Positions 25,201 through 38,600 of a DNA stretch of 64,000 bases are shown in pieces. The stretch lies in assembly GCF_030936135.1 (NCBI RefSeq), contig NC_082595.1:20783930-20847929 (forward strand). The letters run 5' to 3'. The notes under the pieces were generated by a model. It was not told where the DNA came from, did not search any database, and was given only the letters and a program-made list of their open reading frames with translations. A program made the translations under genes and the position numbers. The stretch comes from Gavia stellata (Eukaryota; Chordata; Aves; Gaviiformes; Gaviidae). Within the stretch, counting starts at the first letter, position 1. Every line of letters starts with the position of its first letter.

Positions 25201-28200
25201 GCCTATGTGCCACCACTGTGGGAGTACAGAGCAGCCATAAACCTGATTTTACTTGAGTCATCTGCCTCGATCTAGCATGAAGAAGGAGAGAGAGATGCAG
25301 GTTATGGTTGCCAGACCATTCTTTCTATTAGCTATTTTCAGCCAATATGGATGTATTCCTGGCTATAACAAACTTGAGCAAAATAGCACAGCTGCAGACT
25401 GTTAGATTCTGCCTTAGAGCAGAAAACGGAGGCTCCGTATTTAGTATTAGTTTCTGGGTTTTGTTTTGCCATCCCACCTCCGCTTCTTCTTGGGCTGTCT
25501 TGTTGCTTGCAGTGAGAAGGCTCATTACCATCTGTTAGCAGTTCTAGGCTCTGGTAAAATGAGTCAAGCTGCTGTAATAATTCCCATGAAGCTGTACACC
25601 AACTGGGGATGGAGAGAGCAGAGCCATTAGAATTGCTCAGGCGGGTGGTGGAGAACAGTTGAATACCTGCAGGAAATAAAACCTGTATCAGAACTGCTTC
25701 AGGGGAAACAGTGTTCCCTTTTCCAGTAGGCTGACTGAAGAATCTTCAGTTTACAGACAGGAAAGCACACACACGAGGTAATATTTTCAACTCTTAATCA
25801 AATACAATTTTTCTTCATGAAACTGCTTTTGTGGGGGAGCTTTAGCCAGAACCTAAGCAACACTGGAATTAGTACCAATCACTTGTGACACCACCCTGTC
25901 TAATTTGTTTACAAACTTTAGATGAATGTAGAAACAAAATAATGCTTTAGGAGCTGTGGTAGCTGTGAGGAATATGAAAAGCCCTATAACAGCCATCTGG
26001 TAAAGAAATGGTAGGGATGATCCTCACATCAGTACTCACATTAGGCTGTATTCATCTCCTGTCAGATATGAAAAAACAGAAATTAAAGGTAAATGCCAAA
26101 TAATTAGATGAGAGGACTCATGTAGCTATGCACCTGAAAGATGGGTATTTAGAAATGCTTGATTAGTGGGGGAAAAAAAAATAATCCATTAGCAAGGGAG
26201 TATCAGTCACTGCTTTTTCTCAAAAGAACTGAAGGCTTAATGCAATTAAACCCATTTAATATGGTGTTTTCCAGGTACTGTTTAAACTTTATGTCCACTG
26301 TCAGTTAGTTTCACAGATTATATTGCTTTACCAACTGTATGAGAGAGGTTCAAAACCTGTATATCTGGATTGTGTCTCTAGCCATATCATCCAAGATAGG
26401 ATTACAAAAGTAATTCACACTTGTATTTCATGCATTCAGTGCAATGAATTAATGCAAAAGATTCAGTTTGGCCGGGGGGAAAAAAAAAATCCATATCTGC
26501 ATTTGCCACAGTACTTTATAAATCACATTTGATCTATCTGGCATTTGATATAAGATATGGGTGTGGACAGCCTGCTTCAAGCTGGCTACAATGTCTACAG
26601 AAGAGAGATCATCCAAGATACTAAATGACCTGTAATTATCCTCTGAGAGTTGAATTTGTGTTTCAGAACCCAAGAAAGGCTTATAGGTTGAAAGTTTATT
26701 TCATGTTTATAAGATGAAACCCTCTGCTTTATAAGGTTAGCATCCTAGACCAAAGCATCAAATAGCTTTTAGTTATCATAGTCCTTACAAATCTCTTTTC
26801 CTAATGCACTACCTACATTCACAGTATGTTCAACCACAGCTGTTTTCATTCTGTATTAAGCTCACCAGATTTCTTCCAGACTACATCAAAAGCTTTTGGT
26901 ATCGAAAGGTTTTGATGCAGAGGGGAAAACAATTAAAAGGGCATCATATTTGGGAATGTAACAGTCAAACCCACCAGATGCTCAGCCAGCAGGATTTTAG
27001 GGTGAGCATTGAGTTTGCTGTAACAAGCCCATTCTCTTTGCTGGCTTTTGGTTAATTTCCACAGGAGATAAGAAAATGTTAACTGGAACCGCTGGACTTC
27101 TGGAATCCTGTTCTGAGAAGGTGGGTGTAGATTTGCATGGCTGGAATCGTATCTCTTTCTCTCTTCTTTTTGGTATGAGGGCACATTCTTTTCATTAATA
27201 TGATTAATCAGTAAGGCTTTTTCTATATTCTTAATGGTTAAACATGCTGTTCATGGGTATGTCTGTAATGTAAGTTCTTTTGCCAGCATCCAAGAAGACT
27301 GTGTATGTGTGGATGCTTCCTTTCTCTTGATTAAACAATACTATTTTAAAAACAGACATTAAACTTTTGTGAAATAACACTGGCTCCTGAGTGCTGTTTG
27401 TTTAACAGTTATTCTCTAAAGAGAGTTAAAAAAGTGCAGGCTATTTCAAACTATTAATAGTGGCAAGAGAAGGTGCTAGATTTTGAAGCTTCTTTATTCA
27501 TAGGGCCTTTACAGCCCTACAGTAACGTAGTTTCTGTATCTCTTGGAAGAGCTGCTTAAGGTAGGGAAAAAGGCTTTTTAAAACTCCTCTCTCTATACTT
27601 AATCTGGAATCTTCCAGCTATTTTTAAACTCAGCTACCATGTTGAATTATTCATGCAAACTTTTTTGTCATATGTTCACAGAAGTCCCTTGTTAACTCTT
27701 TTTGCAATTATTTCACCTGAGGGAGATGGTGCTGTGTTTCACCAACAAAAATGTCCTGACAGCAGCTACCAAGTATGTAAAAGAATAAACAATATACAGT
27801 CTGCTTTTTTTTGCATTGATTAGCTGTTGATTATTCTAGAAAATGTGTAAGAGTTTGCTTTACAGTATGTAGGTAGGCTCATCTTGCTTTATATGTGATA
27901 AAAAACCATAAACTAGTTTGTTGCTACTGCTCAGGGAAGGAGAGCACTTTAGAAATACTTATTTTTCCCACACAAACTCCACACAATGCTAATGTGTTTC
28001 CTAGCAGCAGTGCCTGGTAAGTCTTACCCATCTGTATAATCTTAAGTATTGAATCGTCAGCTCTCATCTTGCTGTTGTGTTATAGATCAACTTTCCCTTT
28101 TTACTTCCTTAATTTGCTACTGCACAGGCTGACTGGTAAACTAATTACCGTAGCACTGACATCCTTTGGCTAATAGAGGTGTAATCCAGGGATGGATTTG

Positions 28201-31200
28201 AACACCCTGTCTAGAAGAGACTGCCTATACTTTCATCCCTTTCTTCAGTAACCAAAGCAGCAGAGAGGCAGAGATCCAGCTACTCTAGAAAATAAAATAA
28301 GCATGTATTGCTGCTGATAAGGTATTCAGGCATAGGTACAGTATAGCTAGTGAAAAAATTAACTGCCACACAAAGGCTGCATTTTAACCTTGTTCTTTAG
28401 CAAAAATTACCTCCTGCCTGCAGGAGGAGAGAAGTGTTGGTGGGAGTTGCTAAACCTGGTTGCCTGGCAGAGGTGAAGCTGCCTGCAGCTCCATCTCCCC
28501 AGGTCCAGCCAGTAGCAAGGCTGAATGTGTACTTCCAGTAGGCATGCACACACACAAACATATGTATATGTATACATGTGGCCAGCCACACAGATAAACA
28601 CATATAAAACTAGAAAAGAGCACTTCTGCAAATGGAAATGGGATCAACAGCATCATCCTGTTCCCCCTGTCTGGAATGAAGGTCCTTAGTGGAACACACA
28701 GACATACATACAACATGGGTCCCTCCAGTAACAGGCCTTAGAAGCTCATTTGTCCAGTAGCTGGGCCCAGATCCTTGTTCCCTCCAGCTGCAGACACCTG
28801 GTCATAGAAGCCCCCGAGGCCCACTGCCCCACTCAGGTTGCAGGTACTCGGACCCCCTTGCACCCGCAAACACAGGCACCCACAGTCTATGGCTCCCGTC
28901 AGGAACTGGCCTTTGGCAGTCCACCCAGTAGCTGACCCTGGTGCCCTCTCATCTCTAATCCTCTGAACCTGACAGGACAGCAGTAAGGACTGAAGAAAGT
29001 CCAGAGAGCTGAAAGTAGTCAAGAGGCTGGAAGAGTATTAGGGGAAGTGTCCTATGTTCCTGTCGTGCTCTTGATCTTCCCATGGTACCTGGTTTTAGTT
29101 AATACTACCAACAGGCTATTTGGCTAACCGGAATGTGGTCTGAGCCAGAACTGATGTTCCTAGGTACATGGTAAATACAGCTGTATGTCTGGCAGCCAGT
29201 GGGCTTTTATCTGCAACACAGTGGCTTGATTCTGCTGCATCCTCAGAGAAATAAGTAAAAAGTTTGATTTTGATACAAAAGAGATTAGCAGCACTTCAAT
29301 GTGCACACTCTGCACCTTGTAACACTCAAGTGTGTTTCATGCTGTTCCACAAGTGCAGATTTCAGGATGCCTCTGTCATGGGGATTCTTGACAACCACAG
29401 AGCAAACAGGTAAGACCTAGGGTGGGGTAGTGTAAACACTGTGAAAATAATTTGGCTATAATGAAATAATGTCCACCTTAAGGTTGTCATCTTTGGCCAG
29501 GTTTCCTATGGAAGGGAGGTTTAAACCATCAGGGTGTGTATCTTCAAACTCAGTGATTCATTCCAGGCAAGTTCAGCAAGCCTCCTCTACACTGGTGGCA
29601 GGTCCTTTTGGTGCAAAGCTGAAGGAGGGGCTGCAAAGTCAAGTCATGCTTTATTAGCTGTGAGAGCATCCACTGAGAAGGAAGTCCTTTATCTTCAGTC
29701 AGAGCTCACATCATCCCGGACACCAAAACCAATCAATCACAAAAGGCAAATACGCAGGAAACCAACTGTCTTTGTGAAGTGACAACTGGCATCAGAGCAG
29801 TGGAGCACCTCACACCTCTCAGAATAAATATTTCCAGCCGTGCGCAGCCTCAGGCCACGCAAAGCTGCCAACTTCCTTAACCTGTATGTCACAGCCTGAG
29901 AGCATCTGACCAAGATCCACCACACACATACACAACCCTCCAGGACCAAGGTGGCTGGAAGGGGTTTACAGGGGTCCAATGGACAGGACAGCAGCAGCCC
30001 TGGCTGGTTTGGTTCTTACCATAGGGGAAACCGGTTACATGTTTTTTCCAGTGCTGGCACAGCATAAGGAGTCATGTACGGCTCCAGCCAGGACGCTACA
30101 GTGAAGCTGCCTGAGGACCATGTGGACTCCCAGACCTATGGCTCCCTGCGAATGGGGGGGGGTGGGGTGGGGAAGGACCCATAACAAACCCAGGCAGGGG
30201 GAGAACAAACACGAGAAGAGCTGAGCTCAGTTCTGCAGCTTGACAAGTCTTCTGCAGAGCCTTTGGTAGCCCACGGAAATCAGCTCCCCCAGTTACAGCC
30301 CTGGTGTGTGAGCTGACAGCCTGAGTGGCTGCTGCTCCCAGAAGTAACCATGGAGCAAAGCCATGGATCTCATTGCATGATAGCAAACAAGATTAATTTG
30401 TTCGAGAAGCAGCTGTATGCAAAACAAAAACTAACTGCACAGTGTCCAGGTGAATTTCTTCTAGAGGGGCCAGGATGTTGCACAATTTTCATTCACACCT
30501 CCCATATCTCCAAAATTTGGGTGGTGAAAAACCCTATGTAGCTAGGCGCAACCATTACATCAAAAAAGTGTCACAAACCTTCAGTTGCAGTGTTGAATTT
30601 GGGAGGAAAAAATCCAATGCCCCAAACCTCCAGCTTAGAATACCCACCCAGGCAAGTTTCCCAGACAGAACATCTGAGATGCTGTGAGTAAATCCAAAGT
30701 GAATGGTCTGAAGTCAAGGCAGGAAATTCTTACAGCCAAGTTTAGCCCAGCAGTGATAAGGCAGCTTGCCAGGAGCCTTAGTCGGGTTTTGTTTTTTAAA
30801 AAACTGCAACAGCCTACAGCTACTCTTTGCCAACCACTACACAACTAGAAGCAAATATACAAAGAAACAGAAATGCCCATACTATTCCTTTCACATTAAG
30901 CTTTTAGTCTTTAGGAGGTAATTTCCCCCTAAATTTGTAGATTGACCTGTCTTCAATAGCAGAACCAGTGACTGAGCCATCTGTTAGTGAAGAATTACTT
31001 CTTTCTAGCCCTTTGAGGTACTGTTTCTTTGTCCTCCTACCTATCTTGAGGCTACAAGATCCCTCCTTATTTGACTGCAGCTTTTCTACTTTATGCCTGC
31101 CAAGGGCAATTTCATGAAGTGCAGGCAGCCAGGACTCCTCTGCTGGAGCATCAACTCACTACTGTTGATGGACTGGGATTATTTTTGGCATGAGCGCTTT

Positions 31201-31590
31201 TGGCTTTCTCTGGCACGGCCTAGCCATTATGACATACTCTGCTCTCTTACCCATGCTTCCTTTTCAGTACTGATGTGCTTTCTGCGGGACGGCTGTGTCC
31301 CGGGCAATATGGCAATGCCACCTAAGAGAACTAGAAAGAGCAAGAAAAATTATCCCCTATAATCCTATAATTGAGTTTTCCATTATTAATGATCCATCTT
31401 TATCCACATGCATGGCTTTCCTTGTGAAGATGCCGGCAACTGAGAGAAGGGAACAGTGTTACGCCATCTCCAGTCCCCAAAATTGGTAACAGTTTTTAAA
31501 AAGCTGCCAGAGCGTTGCCTTAAGGAGTTTCACTACCAGCAGGGAGTCGGGCAGGCTCTGGTACGGCCAGCAGTGCTTCAGCATCCTCAA
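22206..31590. other. Intergenic region ZNF318 to FAM98A
   Basis: About 9.4 kb without a gene I can support on either strand. Short open frames (longest about 140 codons, minus strand 24356-24781) have no recognisable motif. It contains a T17 run (23817-23833), a CA/TA-rich interval with repeated short words (28500-28935), a G-run near 30155 and, from about 29.5 kb, rising GC content towards the FAM98A CpG island. No CR1, tRNA or small RNA was recognised. Confidence 0.75.
28500..28935. repeat. CA/TA-rich interval with iterated CCAGTA words
   Basis: The word CCAGTA(G/A)C recurs at 28509, 28725, 28754 and 28925. Between copies are runs such as catgcacacacacaaacata (28543-28562) and acacacagacatacatac (28694-28711). 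This composition is reminiscent of some avian LTRs or of a decayed minisatellite, but no LTR ends, primer-binding site or coding remnant is visible. The class is not determined. Confidence 0.35.
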
Positions 31591-31914
31591 AAGCCACATC
31601 ACCAGCAGGTCACCGAGACACTGCTGCAGCCAGCGCCGCCGGGGCACAGCCCCCCGCGGCCTCCCGGCCGCCTCAGCGGCGACAGGCCATCCCTCACCGG
31701 TTCGCGCAAACCCGCCTAGGAAGAAACGAGACCCGCGAAAGCAGCGATTTCAATTTATTATTTCCCGCGGCACCGCCCGCGAGCCCCCACCTCCACCCGC
31801 CGCCCGCGGGCCCAGCACAGCAATCCCCCGCCCTGCCCCGGCGGCTGAGCTCGGCCCCACAGGAGCGGCGGGAGGCGGCCCTACGGCGGCCGCAAGGGGG
31901 CCTGTGCGGCACAC

Positions 31915-31934
31915 GGCATGCTGGGATTTGTGGT
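31915..31934 (-). promoter_or_regulatory. ZNF143/THAP11 (SBS-type) binding site
   Basis: On the minus strand this reads ACCACAAATCCCAGCATGCC, very close to the known site ACTACAATTCCCAGCATGC. Such sites are usually within about 100-200 bp of a start of transcription, often of bidirectional or housekeeping promoters. It sits 667 bp before the FAM98A ATG. Confidence 0.75.
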
Positions 31935-32257
31935 GCCGCGGGGTCCCTCTGGGTGGGGAGGCGCTCGCGACGCAGTTTGACCCTTCTGCCGCCCCGTCCC
32001 CCTCCGCCTGTTGCCGCGACACCGCTCGCTATAGCACATTCCAGCGGGGGTTCGGCGGCGGGGAGGGAGGGGTCCTTCCTCCGGGTCTGCCCGGAGTGCC
32101 GCCTGAACAGAAACGTGGGATCCTTGGCTCGTCCCGGGCTCCTGTCCCACAGAAACACCCCGGCGCCCGTCCTCGCACCCGTGTCTCCGTTTAGCAACGC
32201 TGCCTGGTTCGGCGGGTAGGCGGGGACCGCCGCGGAAGGAGGCGGCGCCGATCAGGC

Positions 32258-32265
32258 ATGGCGGC
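32258..32265 (+). promoter_or_regulatory. YY1-type ATGGCGGC word and possible upstream ATG
   Basis: ATGGCGGC matches the core of YY1 sites that lie just downstream of many start sites. It is also an ATG in a fair context, opening a frame of ten codons to a GTGAGG donor-like sequence at 32288. A matching acceptor-like sequence (cgctgtcgcgcag) ends at 32574. If these are used, the upstream frame runs out of phase with the FAM98A ATG. Confidence 0.45.
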
Positions 32266-32600
32266 GGGGTGGCCCGAGAGAAGCCGGGTGAGGGGTCAGG
32301 CCGGGGACCTACTCCTTCCTCCCTCCCCCCCGCCCTGACATGCCAACCCGGCAGTCGGCGGTGCGGCAGCGTGCGAGCAGCGTACGTGGGGCCGCCGGGG
32401 TAGGGGGGACGGGCGCGCGGCGGGGGCTCCTCGCTCCCCCCACACCACAAGGTGGGGGCGGGGTGCGGCCGTTGAGCCCCCCCGCGGGGCCGGGCTGCGG
32501 AGTGGGGGGGCGGTGGGGGGAGGGAGGTGGCGGGGCTGCGGGAACCGGGGGCACTGAGTCCCGCTGTCGCGCAGGTTCCCCCTCCGTGCTCCGCCGCAGG

Positions 32601-32653
32601 ATGGAGTTCGAGCTCCTGGAGAGCGACGTGCTGGAGTCGCTGGAGGACCTGGG
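32601..32653 (+). CDS. FAM98A: FAM98A exon 1 (coding part)
   Basis: ATG at 32601 in context cgcaggATGG. It encodes MEFELLESDVLESLEDL plus two bases of a Gly codon. The donor is ctggg/gtaggtg with GT at 32654-32655. The human start is MECDLMETDILESLEDLGYK, so the start is well supported. Confidence 0.95.
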
Positions 32654-35600
32654 GTAGGTGCCCGAGGCCGAGCGACGCCCTGTCCCGGGGCCGGCGCTGG
32701 CGGGGGGAGGGGGCGCTTGGCGGCCGTTGGCGGGGCTGTGCCGTCCCCGGGCGGCCGGTGTGGGCCGGGAGCAGGAGGGCGGTCCCGATGTGGGCCCCTG
32801 GCGCGGGGGGCGCCGCTGTCCGCCCCGGGCAGGCGGGGCCGGTGTCGCCCCGGAGGGCCGCGGCCCAGGGCAGCACCTGGAATGGTCTTTTCTCATCAGA
32901 GCTGAGGTGCCGGCCCCATAGCGGGGCTGGTGGTGGTGCCGCTTGGGCTTGAGAAGAGCACCAAGCGGTACAGCAGTTTTTCAGCTGTACGGCTGAAAAC
33001 ATTGCAAACATTTTAGCTCTTCCTGCGTCCTGATCGCCTTGATTCTCGTGATGCTATCTCATCTGTGAGCCCTGTGTTCAATAGAGCCATCCTAGCTGAG
33101 ACTGGGGAAGAGAGGAAGAAACCTTTTAAGAGAAGTCAGGGGGGAGGAAAACTTTTAGGCTTCATATTTAGTGAAACATAATAGACAGCAAAAAAAATTG
33201 TAAATAACACAGTATTTTCTTCCTTTGCTTTCTTTTTTATATAATATAGCACAGGAAACTTTTGTTGTTTAAATCTGTTACTCTATCAGAGTCAGTAAAA
33301 GTTACATAAATATGAAAGAGCAAGGAGAACGTGCCCTACTGTAAGCCTGCCTGTCTGTAAACTGTTGAGAGTTCAGACAAGAGGCAGTTACAATTTTACT
33401 GCTGGTGGTTCTATGCAGACAGCTGTATTTACTCGCATTGGCCACATTCCCATAAATCACTTTGTGGCTAGAGTCATTATGCTCCAACAAAGATTATATT
33501 TCCAGGCTAAGTTGGTGATGATAGTTCCAAAACTTGACAAATAGGCTTCTGTTTTGGCAGGTATTTCTCTGACTGAAATGTGAAAAGTTCACTGCCATGA
33601 TGCACATACTGTGATCGGCTTCTTTTTTCTGCCATATGTTTAAAAGCATATTACTGGCTTCAAGGATTTGTGATTTGTGCTCCTTATCTGTGTAATTATA
33701 GATAGAAAGTGTTGCTGTCAATTTTTGACATAAACAAATAAAGCAAACAATGAAAGCAGATTAAAAAATAAATCATGTCAACCAAGATTGGCAACAGTGA
33801 TTAAAAAGAAAATTTGGAGAGCGGAAGACATGGGACTTCAACAGTATTGGTAACAACTGGGAAAACTACTGCATGTGACTAAACGACTTCTGTTTCCTTG
33901 TGTCTGGAAAGACTGGGATGTTTGAGGTTTTAAGCTTTGGCAGTAGCTCCGTGATCCTTCACAGCTCAATTTATTTTTTCTAACCAGACACTGAAGACAT
34001 TTCTAATATATTACTTGATTATTTTTTTAATAGCACTGCACGTCAAAGAGTTGTTTCTTCTTAGATTTGTGCTTGAGGTGCTCAAATAGTGCCCTCTTGC
34101 CTTGTAAGTCACTTTGTTGAACTATTGAAAAAGCAAACAAACCAGACAGCATAATGCTACCAAAGGAGGAGTGTAGCTCTACAACATGTGCTATTGGCAG
34201 GAATGGAACGAAAAAGCTGCTTGCAATCAGGAATCTGCAAGTTGGATTACTGGTCAAATAGATGTCTAGCTGAAGTCATAATTATCAGACATAACACAGT
34301 CAAGATGTCATACCTGTCAAAGAAAAATTCTAGAAAAGAGGCCTTTGATGTGACCAGTGACTTAAATCCTGATCCTGCCAAAGCAAAAGGCTTGTCATCA
34401 CTTCCCTTCTACTTTGATCTATAACTGGATGTTTCTATTCTGATTCCCAGATGTTCCTATACATGTGTAGGTTTGACACCTCTGTGGGATGGAACTTAAA
34501 CTTGCTCTAATTAGCCTGTTGGAATTGTCTGGCCTAGTGTGGTAATGTAGCAGGGTTGTAATACATCAGATTACAGCTTCCCACCAGCTGCCAGTAGATT
34601 AACTCTGTGTCGTTAATCGAGCTGCTCTGTGAGGTAAAAGTTATTTTTGAGTGTGGCTTCTTCATTTTGGTTGGATGAAGTAACAGGCTGTTACAGCAAA
34701 GATCAAATCCTTTATATGTGGTATTAAGCACAAGAACAAAGTGTGGAATTTGGTCTTTGAGAGATTTTTTTACTTCTGAGGTTTGCCAAGAGTTGACTGG
34801 ATTCACTGGGTTGCTGTGACATAGGGGTGCCTTTACCTGGAAGTTCGAAAGAGGGATTTCAGTTTGATTATGCTCACTCTTGGATGTCTTTCTGTTTTGG
34901 GTGCAGTATATCAAAATAATACTGTGCATTTTTTCTTAAATACTCTGGTAAGCTCTAACTTTGTGCTTCTACTTGGTTAATAAGGCAGTCTTCTCCCTAC
35001 TCTTCCTCCTCCCCCTGACAGAATATCAGTACACAGATGTCCTGAAAACTGTGTCTTCTAAGACCTGTTCTGTAGACTCATGCTTTCTTGCACTAGGCCT
35101 GATTTTTGCTTGTTTTGTTTATGCAAAGAGCTAATTCTATTTATTTTTCTTGTGCCCATTTAAGAAGGTAATTTTTCAAAAGAGGATATTGTTTTGCAGA
35201 TCACTTTTGTAACATTTGCATCGGAGGCTTTGTTTTGCATGGCAACCCTTTAATACATGATAGGGAATGACAGAAAGGATGCACTAGTTCCGCAGTAATT
35301 ATTCAACATATACTGTAAAGCAGTGCTCAAGAATGATACTTTGAAACTGCAGTTGCCCTAGATAGGTATATTGTAAATAACTTCTTCAAGAGATAGAGGC
35401 AGAGAAGTTGCTGCTGTATGTGATAATATTCTCCAGGATGAAACCTTTGATGGTGATATTTTGTGACACGGTCTTTTTGGCAGCAAGCTAATGTGCGTGG
35501 AAATGCTGGGTTTACCCAGATGTTTTCAATATGCTTTTTCTTACAGTTTGGTGCAGGAATCTTACCAGTTTAGATGTTCAGCATTGCAGATGTGACGAGG

Positions 35601-38600
35601 GTGTAGCTCTCAATATGTATACAGTATAAAATAAGTCTCTCACAGGACATCAGTCATAGCAAACATTAATAAACTGTGCTTTTGTTTTACTTGTCAGTTA
35701 CAAAGGTCCATTGTTAGATGACGGAGCGCTGGCTCAGGCAGTCTCTCGTGGAGCCAGTTCCCCCGAATTCACCAAACTCTGTGCTTGGTTGGTATCTGAG
35801 TTACGGCTATTCTGTAAACTAGAGGAAAATGTGCAGGCAACTAACAGTAAGTAGCCATAACTCTAGCACAAATGTGCACTTAATGTGTGTTCTTGCATGC
35901 CATAAAGATTTGGGCTGACAATTGCTAAATCTGTTGTACCAGGGAGTATCATCTGCACACTGTCAGATTTTGGATATTTTCCACTTCAAACTTGCCTAAT
36001 GAACAGCCAGTAGAGGTTGAAATAATAGTGAGGATCAAACAGTCTTTCTTCTGAAATTAGCTTTTTCTTTTAATTGTTCAAACATAGAGTTTTTTAAAGT
36101 CCTTAGATGGATTTAAGGAAACATTAGTGGGTTTTTTTAATTAGATCATGAGAATACTTTTATTTCAACACTTCTGTTTGTAATTTTGGTGTAAGAAATA
36201 CCTACTGTTTAAGGAAACATTCTCATGACTACAGTAACCATATTTTCTTTTTATTGTTGGTTACCTTAATGCTGTACTTACTATGTATGTATTTTTCCCT
36301 CTTTATGAAACACTCTGTGAGAAGGAGCCTGAAAATGTATGTTTGTTTGTTTATCATTTTGGTGGAGGAAACAAACCTTAGTTTTCCAAAAACATTATTT
36401 TCAGTCAACTAGTCATGACATTGTACAGATTAAATTGTTAAATTGGTATGATAACCTGTACTTCTGAATATCTAGTGTATTAACTCATAATGCCTTTTTC
36501 TCTATGTTTTTGACATGTCCATCCTTTCTTCTTTAGTGTATTTGACTCCCTTTCTCTGTAACAATACAGCATCTCATCTCTTCTAGTAGTATAAGGTTCC
36601 TACTATACGATTTATGTAAAAATACAATCCAGCAGTATTCTAACACCTATTTCAAGTTCTTTAAACACGGGGATAGAAACGTTTTATCTGTAGTACCGTC
36701 AAGTCTTACCTTCATTTTGTGTGACTTGAGTTTATAAATAACAGACATTTTGTCTTGAAGTCCCTTTTCTAAAGAAGAAAAACTGTTAACCTATCACTAT
36801 TTTTTGCATAACTTGGCTTAACAAATTGAGATTAGTTTCACTAATTTCTGACACAAATATCAGTCTAAGCTTTGGCTTACAAGACTTAATTATTTTTTAA
36901 AGGATTTTGGTACAAAATAAGATCAATTGACAAATGTGAGCTTACAGGGAGAAGTAGTAAAAACATGAGAGCTCATAAACCATGTTATTCGTGACTTTAT
37001 CAGAACTATCTAATGCATTTGTAGTGGGGACAGTTAGTTGATACTTAAAATAGCCCCGTAAAATTTGTGATGTTTTTAATGTCACTTTTTGTTGTAGAAG
37101 TTGCCAGTGGCTGTTTGTTATAGCTGGGAAAAGCTGCCAGTGAAACGTAATTTTGTGATAATGAGGAATATCATGGCTCCAAACAGGTTGTGCTGTGTCT
37201 GGAGCAAAGCATTTTTTTTTTTTTTTTTTAAAAAAAAACAACAAACAAACTAGTTCATTCTAATCGTAGCCAGAGATAGATATATTAGCTGTAAACAAAT
37301 TATTATTTTCCTTTTAAGGTCCAAACGAAGCAGAAGAATTTCAACTTGAAATGAGTGGATTGCTGGCTGAAATGAACTGTCCATATGCATCATTAACATC
37401 AGGGGATGTGACAAAACGTCTTCATAATCAAAAGAACTGTCTCTTGCTGCTTAGTAAGTTAAAAGGGTGCTTGCAAGCAAATCTGTTTTTGTGCGAGAAT
37501 CAGTATTGTTTCTTACACTTAATGAGGTACTGTTTTTTTTTTTTTACCGCAGTGTATAAAAAGTTACTTAAAATTATGAATTATTTTTCCCTGTAATTTA
37601 TGGTGTTAGAATGTTATCCTTTTCGGTCTCATAAACTTACCAGTTACTCTGTAGCCAGTATAGGATAGAAAATATTCTGAGTATTAACCTTTTTCACATT
37701 CACTAGCAAAAAGCCTGTCCTATTACTTCTCAAGAGGTGCTCTGAAGAGGGGGTAATTTGGAGAGTTCTGCTGGGATTTAGCCACTGAACTTTGTTTAGA
37801 AGGGTTGTAAAAATGACCACTAACATCACATGCATCATCATTTTGGAGCCTGCACCATGATGACTTGCAAGGTGCAATAAGACTTGTGTTTTCCTACACT
37901 CTGACAACAATTGGAATTGTTGTGAAAAAGACAAAATGTTTTATCTTCTTTTAGATTATCTCCTGTAGTAAATAGCTTCAATGTTGCTTTCTGCTGATTG
38001 AAAAGAAATTAGCGGTAGCAATGGTCATGTCTTCCCTTTACTTTTCCACCCAGCTGGTCTCAATACCTAAATTGGTTTTATTCCTGCTTAGGAAATGTTG
38101 GAGGAATACTTAAATTTCAAAAAAGTGTGTGATGTTGATTCACATTTAAAAAACCAAAGGTTTTTACAAGTGTCAGAGTTAGAAATTGTAATACTAGTTT
38201 TAATCTGATCTTAAATTCGATATAAATTAATGTTTTATTTGCTTCCTGAGTTGCTACTGATTCTTTAACTTTTCAAAACAAATTTAGTTCTGCCCTCAGC
38301 TGAGATGTAAGAAATTAATTACAGAGTAGGGTCCTGTATTTCAACAGTAGAAGAAAGATGAGTAGTAAGACTTAATCTGACTTTGTTTTGATAGTAGGTT
38401 CAAAAATGTCAGATGAAGTGAGGTAATTATTGCATTTAAAGTATTTTGTAACTCAAACAATCTGCCCTTCAGCTTATTCTCTGTAAGTCAAGCCATTCAA
38501 TAAATTTGGCTTGTTTGTGACACACAATTTATCCCAGAGTTTATCCCAGAGGTCCCCTGTGATGTACGTTTTGGTAATATAAGGCCATGTTCGGAAGCTG

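Larger units (their letters stand above)
31600..32920. promoter_or_regulatory. CpG island promoter of FAM98A
   Basis: A GC-rich block dense in CpG (for example ccgccggggc, ctcgcgacgcag, gcggcggggagg) covers the region upstream of and including the first coding exon. It has no TATA box. It holds a ZNF143/THAP11-type site at 31915-31934 and an ATGGCGGC word of YY1 type at 32258-32265. Long open frames on both strands here, including one of 376 codons on the minus strand (31881-33011), result from the scarcity of stop codons in GC-rich DNA. Confidence 0.88.

Noticed and set aside
31459-31719. Leu/Trp-rich frames at the left edge of the CpG island
   Set aside because: Considered as a first exon of a divergent minus-strand gene, but no donor/acceptor chain or conserved protein could be followed leftwards.
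31881-33011. 376-codon open frame on the minus strand over the FAM98A CpG island
   Set aside because: Pro/Arg/Gly/Ala-rich product typical of GC-rich DNA read in any frame; no conserved domain, and it overlaps the FAM98A promoter and first exon.
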